This document shows positions 16,343 through 24,671 of a stretch of DNA of 64,000 bases, piece after piece; positions within the stretch are counted from its first letter, which is position 1; each line of letters opens with the position of its first letter. The DNA lies in NCBI RefSeq assembly GCF_003550015.1, contig NZ_QXEV01000005.1, forward strand, positions 40,356 through 104,355, read 5' to 3'. The translations under genes were made by a program, and so were the position numbers. Under the pieces are notes generated by a model, which did no database searches, had not been told where the DNA came from, and saw only the letters and a program-made list of their open reading frames with translations. The DNA comes from Anaeroplasma bactoclasticum (GTDB lineage: Bacteria > Bacillota_I > Bacilli_A > Acholeplasmatales > Anaeroplasmataceae).

Positions 16343-16461
16343 TTAGCATCCCTCCATTTCTTTTATTGTTAATCTTTAAGCTATCCTTATCGATTACAGC
16401 TATAGTTTAGGAAATGGTTAAGAAGGCTCAGGGATAAAAATATGTAAATTATAAAAAAGTC

Positions 16462-16497
16462 AAAAAAAATTCCCAAGAATATTTCTACTCTTGGGAG
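16462..16497 (-). terminator. Terminator of the ADP-ribosylglycohydrolase operon
   Basis: TCCCAAGA / TCTTGGGA stem (8 bp, 10-base loop) followed by ATTTTTTTT on the minus strand, about 20 bases beyond the stop at 16516. It also marks the right edge of the inovirus-like element. Confidence 0.9.
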
Positions 16498-16515
16498 GAG
16501 GACATGATATTTCAA

Positions 16516-17343
16516 TTATCTTAAAACTCTTTTTTTCTTTACTTGATCAAATGCTAGATATAAGCTTAACACATCTTGTGGCATATAGTCTTCTGCCTCT
16601 AGCATCATATTGGTTGGTACACCATAATAAGCTTCTGCAATAGCACCGGTCATACAACCTTGAGTATCGGTATCAGCACCTAGGGATACCGCCTTTCTAA
16701 CAGCATCTTCAAAGCTTGTAGAATCAAGAAAGCATACAATAGATTGTGGGATTGAGCCTTGGCAAGATACCCAATTCCCCATTTCATCTAATCCATAGGA
16801 AGAATGTAACCAATCATAACTCATTCCTTTTATCTCAGGATAATAGTTATCTATTACATATTGTTTAATTTCTTCTTTTGATTTACCTATTCTTGCTAGA
16901 TAAACACACATAGCAATAGCTTCAGCACCTTTAATACCTTCTGGATGATTATGAGATATTTCAGTAACAGCCTTAGATAGCTTCTTTACCTGTTCTTCAT
17001 TATCTGCAATCCAGCCTACTGCAGAAACTCTCATTCCAGCTCCATTTCCATAAGAATTATATGGAGTAGGAGATACACTTAGCCATCTCCAGAAGCTTTG
17101 GCCCCATCCTGCATCAGGATGTCTATTTCCAATATCTCTCATTTGAAATATAGTTTCCTTCTTTAAGGCTTCAATATCATCCAAATCATTAATACAGTTC
17201 TGTAAAGCTCTACCAACTGCCACTGTCATATATGAATCATCTGTAGTTGTACAATATCTATTAAAGAATGGGAAATTATAATCCTTTTTACCTGTAAATT
17301 CATATGGTCTTCCAACCATATCACCTATAATAGCTCCTAGCAT
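16516..17343 (-). CDS. ADP-ribosylglycohydrolase family protein (DraG-like)
   Basis: About 275 residues from ATG 17343, which has AGGAGG eight bases upstream. Family motifs are visible: N-terminal LGAIIGDMVGRPYEF, TDDSYMTVAVG (metal-binding T-D-D), GNGAGMRV, SHNHPEG, GADTDTQGCMTGAIAEAYYG (second metal site) and a C-terminal YLAF helix. The enzyme removes ADP-ribose from Arg-modified proteins or hydrolyses ADP-ribosyl compounds using Mg ions. It is the last gene of a three-gene operon (18090-16516) whose promoter carries a TGAAC-N5-GTTCA site. In a defence island it could counteract an ADP-ribosylating toxin, but no partner transferase is recognised nearby. Confidence 0.9.
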   Translation of the reverse strand: MLGAIIGDMVGRPYEFTGKKDYNFPFFNRYCTTTDDSYMTVAVGRALQNCINDLDDIEALKKETIFQMRDIGNRHPDAGWGQSFWRWLSVSPTPYNSYGNGAGMRVSAVGWIADNEEQVKKLSKAVTEISHNHPEGIKGAEAIAMCVYLARIGKSKEEIKQYVIDNYYPEIKGMSYDWLHSSYGLDEMGNWVSCQGSIPQSIVCFLDSTSFEDAVRKAVSLGADTDTQGCMTGAIAEAYYGVPTNMMLEAEDYMPQDVLSLYLAFDQVKKKRVLR

Positions 17344-17364
17344 CGCAATACCTCCTGTGTACAC

Positions 17365-17714
17365 TTACATTATATCATCAAGTAAAATATCCTGTATATA
17401 ATAAGCGTAATATATAAAATCAGATCCAGGATATTTCTCACAAACTTCCTGTAATTGCTTATTTATAATTTCACACTTTAAGGCATTGATATGAATCTTC
17501 CTTAAAGTTGTTTCCTTACCAGGAGTAATATAACATCCTGCATAAGAATAATCAAAGCATGAATCCTTTTCTTTAAAATAGGATTCTGTTAAATTCATTT
17601 TCCTTCCATCATCGATGAAGATAACCATAGTATTATATAATCCGATACACTTCTTATCAAGAAGCGGATCCGGATCATTTTTATTCTTTCGATTTCGTCT
17701 AAAAGCTTTTTCAT
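17365..17714 (-). pseudogene. Unknown small gene split by a frameshift in an A5 tract
   Basis: The likely start is ATG 17714, one base after the stop of the upstream gene and with a strong GGAGGTGA site. It reads MKKLLDEIERIK and then leaves the frame that continues as NDPDPLLDKKCIGLYNTMVIFIDDGRKMNL to the stop at 17365. Adding one A to the A5 run at 17678-17682 joins both parts into one protein of about 116 residues. As it stands the intact downstream frame has only an ATG at 17628 with no ribosome site. The cause may be a real mutation, slippage at the A-run, or a sequencing error. No family recognised. Confidence 0.6.
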
Positions 17715-17715
17715 A

Positions 17716-18090
17716 TTACTTCACCTCCATTAACTCAAAGATGTTTTGGTGCTCTAAGAAGTAGGTCAATGCTTTGGCTTCAAGTTCAAACTTGATTTCA
17801 TCGCCTCTAAGAGAACCTGTATAGAATTTATCAATATAATCTACAACTATTTTGCCGGTACATCTTTTTCTATACCATTCTATATAATCCCAAACAGCAA
17901 TCTCTTCTACTATAGCTGCTTTCTTTTCTACATAGCCTAGAGGAAAATTAAATATGCAATTGTCTATTTTTTCTTGTAACTCAGCATCTGACTCAACCAT
18001 CACATACTCGAACACTGATTCATCGTTAACAACGACTTGATTCAAATCCTTCTCATTTAGAGGGGTAACTGTAATTTTATAATATTTCAT
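17716..18090 (-). CDS. Hypothetical protein (124 aa), first gene of the ADP-ribosylglycohydrolase operon
   Basis: ATG 18090 with AAGGAGAT upstream. An alpha/beta sequence (KYYKITVTPLNE...YVEKKAAIVEEIAVWDYIEWYRKRCTGKIVVDYID) without membrane segments; the central WDYIEWYRKRC stretch is distinctive. It is followed one base later by the frameshifted gene. Its promoter region carries a TGAAC-N5-GTTCA palindrome 23 bases upstream of the -10. Function unknown. Confidence 0.6.
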   Translation of the reverse strand: MKYYKITVTPLNEKDLNQVVVNDESVFEYVMVESDAELQEKIDNCIFNFPLGYVEKKAAIVEEIAVWDYIEWYRKRCTGKIVVDYIDKFYTGSLRGDEIKFELEAKALTYFLEHQNIFELMEVK

Positions 18091-18111
18091 AGTGGGTACT
18101 TATCTCCTTTT

Positions 18112-18142
18112 CTGTCTTATTTCTTAAGACAGCTATAGTATA
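18112..18142 (-). promoter_or_regulatory. -10 element and 5' hairpin of the 18090 operon
   Basis: TATACT (18137-18142) is a candidate -10. Directly downstream a perfect 8-bp stem (CTGTCTTA / TAAGACAG, 18112-18132, five-base loop) would sit at the very 5' end of the mRNA, a place where hairpins protect transcripts from decay. The TGAAC-N5-GTTCA site lies 23 bases upstream of the -10. Confidence 0.5.
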
Positions 18143-18144
18143 AA

Positions 18145-18178
18145 AGAAAAAACTAGTAGTCACCATGAACCACTAGTT
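18145..18178 (-). terminator. Terminator of the large TerY-P operon, overlapping the last stop codon
   Basis: AACTAGTGGT pairs with ACTACTAGTT (10 bp, one G-U, 8-base loop), followed by TTTTTTCTTTT on the minus strand. The TAG stop of the DUF5677-like gene (18173-18175) lies inside the left arm of the stem. Confidence 0.8.
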
Positions 18179-18180
18179 CA
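18166..18180. promoter_or_regulatory. TGAAC-N5-GTTCA palindrome, copy 1
   Basis: TGAACCACTAGTTCA. On the minus strand it lies 23 bases upstream of the -10 (18137) of the 18090 operon. It matches three other copies at 33319, 33396 and 36872 and is proposed as an operator of one XRE regulator. Confidence 0.55.
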
Positions 18181-18784
18181 AACTTAGAATGTTTTCAATT
18201 CTATTTTTTAAATAAGAAGTTGTTCTCTCGACACCTTGTACTAATGACTCCAATGCATCCTTTGAATTAACACTTACTGATGTTAAATTATTATGTACAA
18301 AATTATTACACATCTTATACCAAATATGAAAATTCAAAACATTTCCAACTTCAGCCACTATTTTAGTAGTGTACTTAAAATCATCATCTATATCAACATA
18401 TTTTTCTAGATAGCCATATTCTAAATAACCATCAGGTTTCCCTGAACAGAAAGATTTTACTTCATTCAAATCTTTTTTACAGACTTTCTTACCAATATAA
18501 ATATCATGTTTAACATATGATTCTACTAAATCAGGATGCTCTATGATACTCATCATTATAAAGTAAGTTTCTAGATACTTTCTAAATATTGTTAGAGCAT
18601 CCTCAATATTATTCGCATTAACCAACAATTCAATTGATTTCAAATTAATGATTAACCCATTATATTGTTTCAAAAATAATACTAAGTATGTTTTATTCTT
18701 AAAATATTTATATAATTTTTGAATATTAGAATCATCACGCATCAGTTTTAGTTCTTCTTGCATAGATATTAATATATCATTCAT
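18173..18784 (-). CDS. DUF5677-like helical protein (203 aa)
   Basis: Last gene of the TerY-P operon; ATG 18784 with AGGTGAT, three bases after the previous stop. It is entirely helical, with the pattern LKSIELLVNANNIEDALTIFRKYLETYFIMMSII near residues 50-80 and FHIWYKMCNNFVHNNLTSVSV near 155-175, resembling DUF5677-type proteins found beside defence genes. No catalytic motif was identified. It may act as a scaffold or effector subunit of the operon's complex. The family match is moderate. Confidence 0.6.
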   Translation of the reverse strand: MNDILISMQEELKLMRDDSNIQKLYKYFKNKTYLVLFLKQYNGLIINLKSIELLVNANNIEDALTIFRKYLETYFIMMSIIEHPDLVESYVKHDIYIGKKVCKKDLNEVKSFCSGKPDGYLEYGYLEKYVDIDDDFKYTTKIVAEVGNVLNFHIWYKMCNNFVHNNLTSVSVNSKDALESLVQGVERTTSYLKNRIENILSLN

Positions 18785-18787
18785 AAA

Positions 18788-21700
18788 CTAATCACCTGAT
18801 CCTATCTTAATATAATTAGCTCTTTCATCGCCTGATAGATATAATATTAAACAATATGCTTCATTCCACATATTCACTAGTTCATTAGGTTTATCTAAAG
18901 TTATGTGATATTTTGTCTTGAGCATTTTTGATTTTTTGTTTTCATCATCCCAATTTTTCATTGCATCAACAATATTTCTATTAAAATTTTTCAAATGAAA
19001 AATAATTTCATTAGCTAATTTTCCACCCGGTTTTAAATCACTAAAATAAGCCAAATCCCTACAATATAAAAATGAAATTAATAGTTCAACACAATACCTT
19101 GTTAAAAAACCATTCTCTTTTGGAGTATTATAAAACGAACATTCTTCTGGTTTCATATTCCAATCATATAATGATAATTTTTCTAAAGTCTTAATTATTA
19201 CTTTTAACAAATAAGAAACATAGGTTGGATGTGCTTTTGCCATTTCATAAATAGACATATGATTAACTGCTGTTGCTGATGTAAGTTTATTTAAATATCT
19301 TCTAAATACTGCAGAATCAAAATAATCATCATTAGATGTTATTCTAATTAATTGCGAATATGCAATGTTAATAACCTCAACATCATCAGGTCTTTCAGCA
19401 AAATATCTTCCATATGTTGCCTCAGGAAACATAAGAAAATCATTTTTATAAAGGTTAGAATCAAAAGATAATTCAATTAAAGCTTCTTCTAATTCTGATG
19501 CCCTCCAAACCATTACTTGTTTATATCCCTCATCAACATTAGCGGATTTTAATGGACCCCTAGCCCTTTCCAATAAAAACATCGCATTATTATAAACATC
19601 ATAATGAGAAATAATTCTTCTTATTTTTTCTTTTGAATCATCTGTATAATGTGAAATTCTTTGGTTTTTATTTATAAGAATTTGAATATCCTTAGAAGCT
19701 TCCTGAACATAATTTATGGTTTTACCACTTTTAGTAGTATATTTAATTTGATTTCTTTTAATACAAGTCATATGGTTATTAAATAACTCTAATGTTCTCG
19801 GAAGTTTTTCATTAAATTCTTTATCTAAGGATTCATCTGAATATATTACATCTATTATATTAGGATATATCAAATTTTCTATCAAATTTTCTTTTTCCCA
19901 TTTAACGATTATTTCTTCAAATGGTGCAGTCTTTAAGACAGGAATAAGTTTTAACAAATAGCTATTTTCAGCACCAAAACTATATTCAATAATTAACCTT
20001 ACTTGAACATCTTTAGCTAACGGGAATGAAGGATCTTCTGCCTTTGCAACAAAAGAATCGTTTTCAGCACCAATAAAGGATTTATTAAGAGGTAGTATAT
20101 AATTCTTATTACCTTTGCTTAGAGTAAGTTTGTCTTTAACAACAATTCTAAATTTCTTACCAATGATATTTTCACATTCTTGATTGTCAACCAAAACAAG
20201 ATTATCAAACATTCCATCTTTAATAATCTCCAATGATAACTTAGGAAGCTTCTCATACCAGGTTATTTCGTTATTTTCTAGTCTCTCTATTATTTCATTA
20301 GCACCATTAATTAAATACTTGTTACAAACTATATAACCATATTTATCTACTAAACACTCTAAGAAATCAGGTAATATGGATAATGTTGATTCCTTATCAA
20401 ATTTTTCAATAATAGCACTGTATGAAGCTTCAAAATCCCTTAAAGTTGATTCAAATAGTTCATCATCAAATGAAATAATATAATACTTGTGGTTATTAAT
20501 TGTTCCATCACAAACTATGTAATTATCTAATTTCTTATTCAATATAGAATGTAATGCTCCACTAGCCATAAATTCATTGATTACATTATTAGGATATGAA
20601 ACACTATATTTATTTTGATATTTGCTAATATATGATTCATAGAAATTAAATTCATTAAAAATTTGATAATAAATTGGCACTTCTACTGGTCCACAATGAA
20701 CAAATCTATCATTCTTTCTTTCTAACTTAGAGATAGAAAAGTTCTTTCCACAAAAATCCAAAATGGTTCTTACCTTAGCCTTATTATAGGATGCCTCACC
20801 AGCTAAGATAGATCTCCATACTGGATAACTCTTAGGATATATTGACGAAAATACTCTTCTCACAGTAGCTGATGAGAATTCATCAAAGGTATCGTTTATA
20901 TCATATATTACATGCTTATTAAAATCTTCATTAACCAATGAAGTTTGTCTTAAAAACCTTGAATAACCTTCTTTTTTATATGAGTAATAATATAAGTTTT
21001 TGTCATTAGCAAAACAAATACTATTATTATTAAATATACTTCCATTGTCACAAATGCTTAATCTAATAGAATCTGTGGAATTATACATTCTATTATCAAA
21101 TGAATTAATAGAAATGAAATTGTAATTCTTTTTATCAATAATATGTTCCTTTTGCTTAAGCAATGATATATTTAATTCTTTTAATATTTCTACTAGAGCT
21201 TCCTTAAATCCCAAGATATCAGAATAAAATTTTCCAACCATTTTATCATTAATATATAAGTTATAAGGTAATCCACGAGTATTGTCAGATTCAACTTTTT
21301 CAAACCTTAAAACATATTCATCACTCGATAATAATTCAATAGTATTCAAAGCATTGAATTTGTTTACTATGACCTTGTAATCATTATTATCAAATAGCAA
21401 CTCCTGTAATTCATCATTTTCTTTACTATATAAAACATAATTAGAAAGATTAGATGAATCATTCATATCCTCAATGAAATCATAATAATTCATTAAATAT
21501 GCAATTAGCATATTAACTAAAGCTTTCTTATAATCTTCAAATGCATTGCTATAATCAATATTCATTTGCTTTAAATCCAAATATGAACTCCAAACACTAG
21601 AATAATCCACATTACCTATCAATGCATTATTTGGAGAGGAATAATCTTTTTCAACTACTTCTTCAAATTCTGTTCTAAAAGTAAAATTTTTCTTATTTAA

Positions 21701-22273
21701 TTCTCTTTTTAACTTTTCTAATTCTAGATTATCTTGACCAAATAGTTCAGGATTAGAATTCATAATACCAATCTTTTTATTTAAAATCTTTGCTATATCT
21801 TTGAAATATGCTAATAAGACCTGGTTTTCTTTTATGTTATAGCTATATCTCTTTATAGTTGATGATATTTTTTCAACATTGGCAAGTTTTTCTCTAACTG
21901 ATGAACCAGGTTTATTAGCTAACCATTTAAATGATTTTGAATCTAAAGATTTTATTTTTTCTTTTTTAATTAATTTTTGTTCTTTAACAATTGCTTTATG
22001 AGGATTCTTAAGAATTTTATTTATATGTTCCTTAGTGAAATCATAAATAATCTGAACATCATCATTCAAAAAAGTTAATGGAGCTTGAGCACTTTCATAA
22101 AATACTAATGCCTTTTTAGAATAATTCACTCCTAAATCTTTAAGGATTTTATTATTAATATTATCCCTTTTAGAAATAGTATTCATCATATGAATTGCTG
22201 ACAAATAAGTAACATATTCACTATTTAGTTTTTCATCTTCAAATAAGGCATCATAATATTTTATTAAGCTCAT
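18788..22273 (-). CDS. Very large partner protein of the TerY-P/McrB operon (1161 aa)
   Basis: ATG 22273 with GGAGGG eight bases upstream. It has no membrane segment and no clear P-loop or nuclease motif that I can find. N-terminally, SKSFKWLANKPGSSVREKLANVEKI then IKRYSYNIKENQVLLAYF resembles the entry region of DUF2357-type proteins, which partner McrB-like ATPases. The middle has a beta-rich stretch (RLIIEYSFGAENSYLLKLIPV) and the last 300 residues are helical. It directly follows the McrB-like gene, so it is inferred to be the McrC-like or scaffold partner of that ATPase. Function otherwise unknown. Confidence 0.6.
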   Translation of the reverse strand: MSLIKYYDALFEDEKLNSEYVTYLSAIHMMNTISKRDNINNKILKDLGVNYSKKALVFYESAQAPLTFLNDDVQIIYDFTKEHINKILKNPHKAIVKEQKLIKKEKIKSLDSKSFKWLANKPGSSVREKLANVEKISSTIKRYSYNIKENQVLLAYFKDIAKILNKKIGIMNSNPELFGQDNLELEKLKRELNKKNFTFRTEFEEVVEKDYSSPNNALIGNVDYSSVWSSYLDLKQMNIDYSNAFEDYKKALVNMLIAYLMNYYDFIEDMNDSSNLSNYVLYSKENDELQELLFDNNDYKVIVNKFNALNTIELLSSDEYVLRFEKVESDNTRGLPYNLYINDKMVGKFYSDILGFKEALVEILKELNISLLKQKEHIIDKKNYNFISINSFDNRMYNSTDSIRLSICDNGSIFNNNSICFANDKNLYYYSYKKEGYSRFLRQTSLVNEDFNKHVIYDINDTFDEFSSATVRRVFSSIYPKSYPVWRSILAGEASYNKAKVRTILDFCGKNFSISKLERKNDRFVHCGPVEVPIYYQIFNEFNFYESYISKYQNKYSVSYPNNVINEFMASGALHSILNKKLDNYIVCDGTINNHKYYIISFDDELFESTLRDFEASYSAIIEKFDKESTLSILPDFLECLVDKYGYIVCNKYLINGANEIIERLENNEITWYEKLPKLSLEIIKDGMFDNLVLVDNQECENIIGKKFRIVVKDKLTLSKGNKNYILPLNKSFIGAENDSFVAKAEDPSFPLAKDVQVRLIIEYSFGAENSYLLKLIPVLKTAPFEEIIVKWEKENLIENLIYPNIIDVIYSDESLDKEFNEKLPRTLELFNNHMTCIKRNQIKYTTKSGKTINYVQEASKDIQILINKNQRISHYTDDSKEKIRRIISHYDVYNNAMFLLERARGPLKSANVDEGYKQVMVWRASELEEALIELSFDSNLYKNDFLMFPEATYGRYFAERPDDVEVINIAYSQLIRITSNDDYFDSAVFRRYLNKLTSATAVNHMSIYEMAKAHPTYVSYLLKVIIKTLEKLSLYDWNMKPEECSFYNTPKENGFLTRYCVELLISFLYCRDLAYFSDLKPGGKLANEIIFHLKNFNRNIVDAMKNWDDENKKSKMLKTKYHITLDKPNELVNMWNEAYCLILYLSGDERANYIKIGSGD

Positions 22274-22277
22274 TATA

Positions 22278-24656
22278 TTAGCCCTCCATGTTATAATCTT
22301 CAGTCAAATATTTAGCTGAATCCCAAATAAATGTACCTGTAACAGATTCCATTGCTTTTTGAAAATCAGGTAAAATTGTTTTTAATTCATTGCTGCTTAA
22401 GATAGATTCAATCTTATCCAAGCAGTTTTCTCTTTGAGTACCATCAGTATCGATACCTCTTAATTTAGGCATTACCTTATGTACTAAAGCTTCCTCAAAT
22501 GCATAATTTAATGCTTTCTTTCTTCTATTCTCATCATCTTTATATTCTTTAACTAATGGATGAGAAATCATATAGTTTTCAATAGATTGCCATACACGAT
22601 GACCTAAAGCTCTATTTACTTCCTTTAAAGCATTATTAATTGATACTACAATTTCCATATAATACTTAGCTTCTTTATCATCTAAAGAATATTTATCATT
22701 TACCCAGTTTTCCCATACACTTCTTTTTATCTTATTATATTCAGGTTTTAATGATGTATTATTATATCTAACAAATCCTTCTGGTCTAGGGAATGAAATA
22801 ATATTACCACGGTCAACAACCTTATCTGATAAAGACTTTGTTGTTTCATCCTCGTTCATTGTACCAACCCACTTAACATTATCAGTTAATACTACCTTGT
22901 ATTTATCATTACCGGCACCTAAATCAACCTCGAAGGTGATATCTTTGTTCTCACCACGACGCTCTTCTAATTTCGATAATAAATCAGCAAAGTATAATTC
23001 AATGTGTGCCAAATTCATTTCATCCAACAAAACAATTAAGACATTATCAGATAAATCATAAATCTTATCTTTTGATGATGATTTAGACTTATTAGCTTGG
23101 AAAGATACTAATGCTCTCAATAAGGATGTAGCATTAAATCTCTTTTCAATACTATTAAAATATCCAAATAATGATTGTGGACTATCCCAGTCTGGTTGTA
23201 CGGGAATTGATAAGAAATAAATTCCTCCAAATCTAGAATACAATTGTGGTAATTTAGATTTACCTGTACCAGATACACCAGCTAAAACAGTAAGTGGTGA
23301 CATATCAGATGTTTTTAAAGCTGTGTGGAATGAATAAAATAATCTTTTTGAGAACTCAAAGCCAGATTCCTTACAGTTTTTAATGATTTCATTAATCCAT
23401 TGATTTTCATCAATACTTTCTCTTTCATCTTTAGGGCAATCAACAAAATCATCATATTTTTCTTCAATTGCTTCTGAAGCAATAATTCCGCTCTTAACAT
23501 TATCTACTCTAGATGCTAAATTATCGATTTCAGTTTTTAATTCAAGAGTTAATAATCTTTCTACTCTAATTTGATTTTGTAATTTCTCGTTTGTGATTTT
23601 TAAATGCTCGGCATTGGCTTGATCACTACTCAATAAATCAACTTGGGCCTGTAAATCTCTAATAGTATATTGAAGTTCTCTATTTTTACTTTCAATATTA
23701 TCTACTCTATCAGCCTTAGATTTTAATTCTTGATAATCTTCAGTTGAATATTTACCGAAATTCTTCTTTAATTGCTCATTTTCTTGAAGAAGTCTTTTAT
23801 TAGTAAATTCAAGTTGTACTTTATCTAAATTTTCAACTGCGGCTGAATCTGCAACTAATTTTTTGAACTTTAAAGAAATATCCTTCTTTTCATTTAAAGC
23901 TTGCTCATAAAGTTGCTTGTAGTTTTCTAATTCCATAGCAATTGATTGTGCTTGCTTTTTAGCCTCTTCATCAATATACTTTTGAATATTCTTTTCTTTC
24001 AATTCAACTTTCTTTTCTCTAATAACAAGTTTAGATTGTACTTGCTCAATGTTACTTGTTTCAGATATAGCTTTATCATATTCAGCCTTTGCTGCTTCAA
24101 GATCATTAATTCTATCTTGAATTAATTTCTCCTTACTTTCTAATAACTTCTTGAATTCAGCATTCAAGTCATCAAATGCTTTTTTTAACTTTTCTTCTGA
24201 CCAACTAACAGTAGATGTTGCTGTATTTAAGGACTTCTCATAGTCATCTTGTATTCTCTTAATTTCAGTATTAAGTTTCTTTATAGTTACATCATAAACT
24301 TCTTTAAGCTGCTTTTCTTTATATGTACTAACCTCAGTATCAACTGATGCTTTTTTTATTGCTAATTCTTCATTTTTGGCAACTAATTCTTTGTTTACCT
24401 TTGCAATAGATTCATTTAATTTATTAATCTCAGAATTTTTAGAAACTATAACCTCTGACTTTTCGGTCAAAACTTTTTGTTGTAGCCTATCTAATTCAGC
24501 ATTTTTATTTTGATAATCATTTTCTAGAGTTCTCTTGATTTCTTCTAATCTAGAAACTTCTTTTTCTCTTTGGCTAACAGCTTTTTCTCTACGTTCTATT
24601 TCTTCTAATAATTCATTAGTTGAATCATCTTTAATTTCTTCTACTTTTTTTGGCAT
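22278..24656 (-). CDS. McrB-like AAA+ GTPase/ATPase with long N-terminal coiled coil
   Basis: About 792 residues from ATG 24656, which is 11 bases after AAGGAG; upstream in-frame GTG/ATG codons sit too close to that site. Residues ~15-390 are an almost continuous coiled coil rich in Glu/Lys. The AAA+ core follows: Walker A LAGVSGTGKS (about 460-467), PVQPDWDSPQSLFGYFN typical of McrB, Walker B IVLLDEMNLAHIE, sensor GTMNEDETT and arginine-finger region LSDKVVDRGNII. McrB-type motors drive a nuclease partner along DNA. The coiled coil probably multimerises or spans other subunits, such as the large following protein. Confidence 0.8.
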   Translation of the reverse strand: MPKKVEEIKDDSTNELLEEIERREKAVSQREKEVSRLEEIKRTLENDYQNKNAELDRLQQKVLTEKSEVIVSKNSEINKLNESIAKVNKELVAKNEELAIKKASVDTEVSTYKEKQLKEVYDVTIKKLNTEIKRIQDDYEKSLNTATSTVSWSEEKLKKAFDDLNAEFKKLLESKEKLIQDRINDLEAAKAEYDKAISETSNIEQVQSKLVIREKKVELKEKNIQKYIDEEAKKQAQSIAMELENYKQLYEQALNEKKDISLKFKKLVADSAAVENLDKVQLEFTNKRLLQENEQLKKNFGKYSTEDYQELKSKADRVDNIESKNRELQYTIRDLQAQVDLLSSDQANAEHLKITNEKLQNQIRVERLLTLELKTEIDNLASRVDNVKSGIIASEAIEEKYDDFVDCPKDERESIDENQWINEIIKNCKESGFEFSKRLFYSFHTALKTSDMSPLTVLAGVSGTGKSKLPQLYSRFGGIYFLSIPVQPDWDSPQSLFGYFNSIEKRFNATSLLRALVSFQANKSKSSSKDKIYDLSDNVLIVLLDEMNLAHIELYFADLLSKLEERRGENKDITFEVDLGAGNDKYKVVLTDNVKWVGTMNEDETTKSLSDKVVDRGNIISFPRPEGFVRYNNTSLKPEYNKIKRSVWENWVNDKYSLDDKEAKYYMEIVVSINNALKEVNRALGHRVWQSIENYMISHPLVKEYKDDENRRKKALNYAFEEALVHKVMPKLRGIDTDGTQRENCLDKIESILSSNELKTILPDFQKAMESVTGTFIWDSAKYLTEDYNMEG

Positions 24657-24671
24657 ATGATTCATCACTCC

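Noticed and set aside
3700..16500. Element considered as an integrative conjugative element
   Set aside because: No type IV secretion ATPase, coupling protein, relaxase of MOB type or integrase was seen; the ATPase is Zot-like and the secreted proteins match phage virion layout better.
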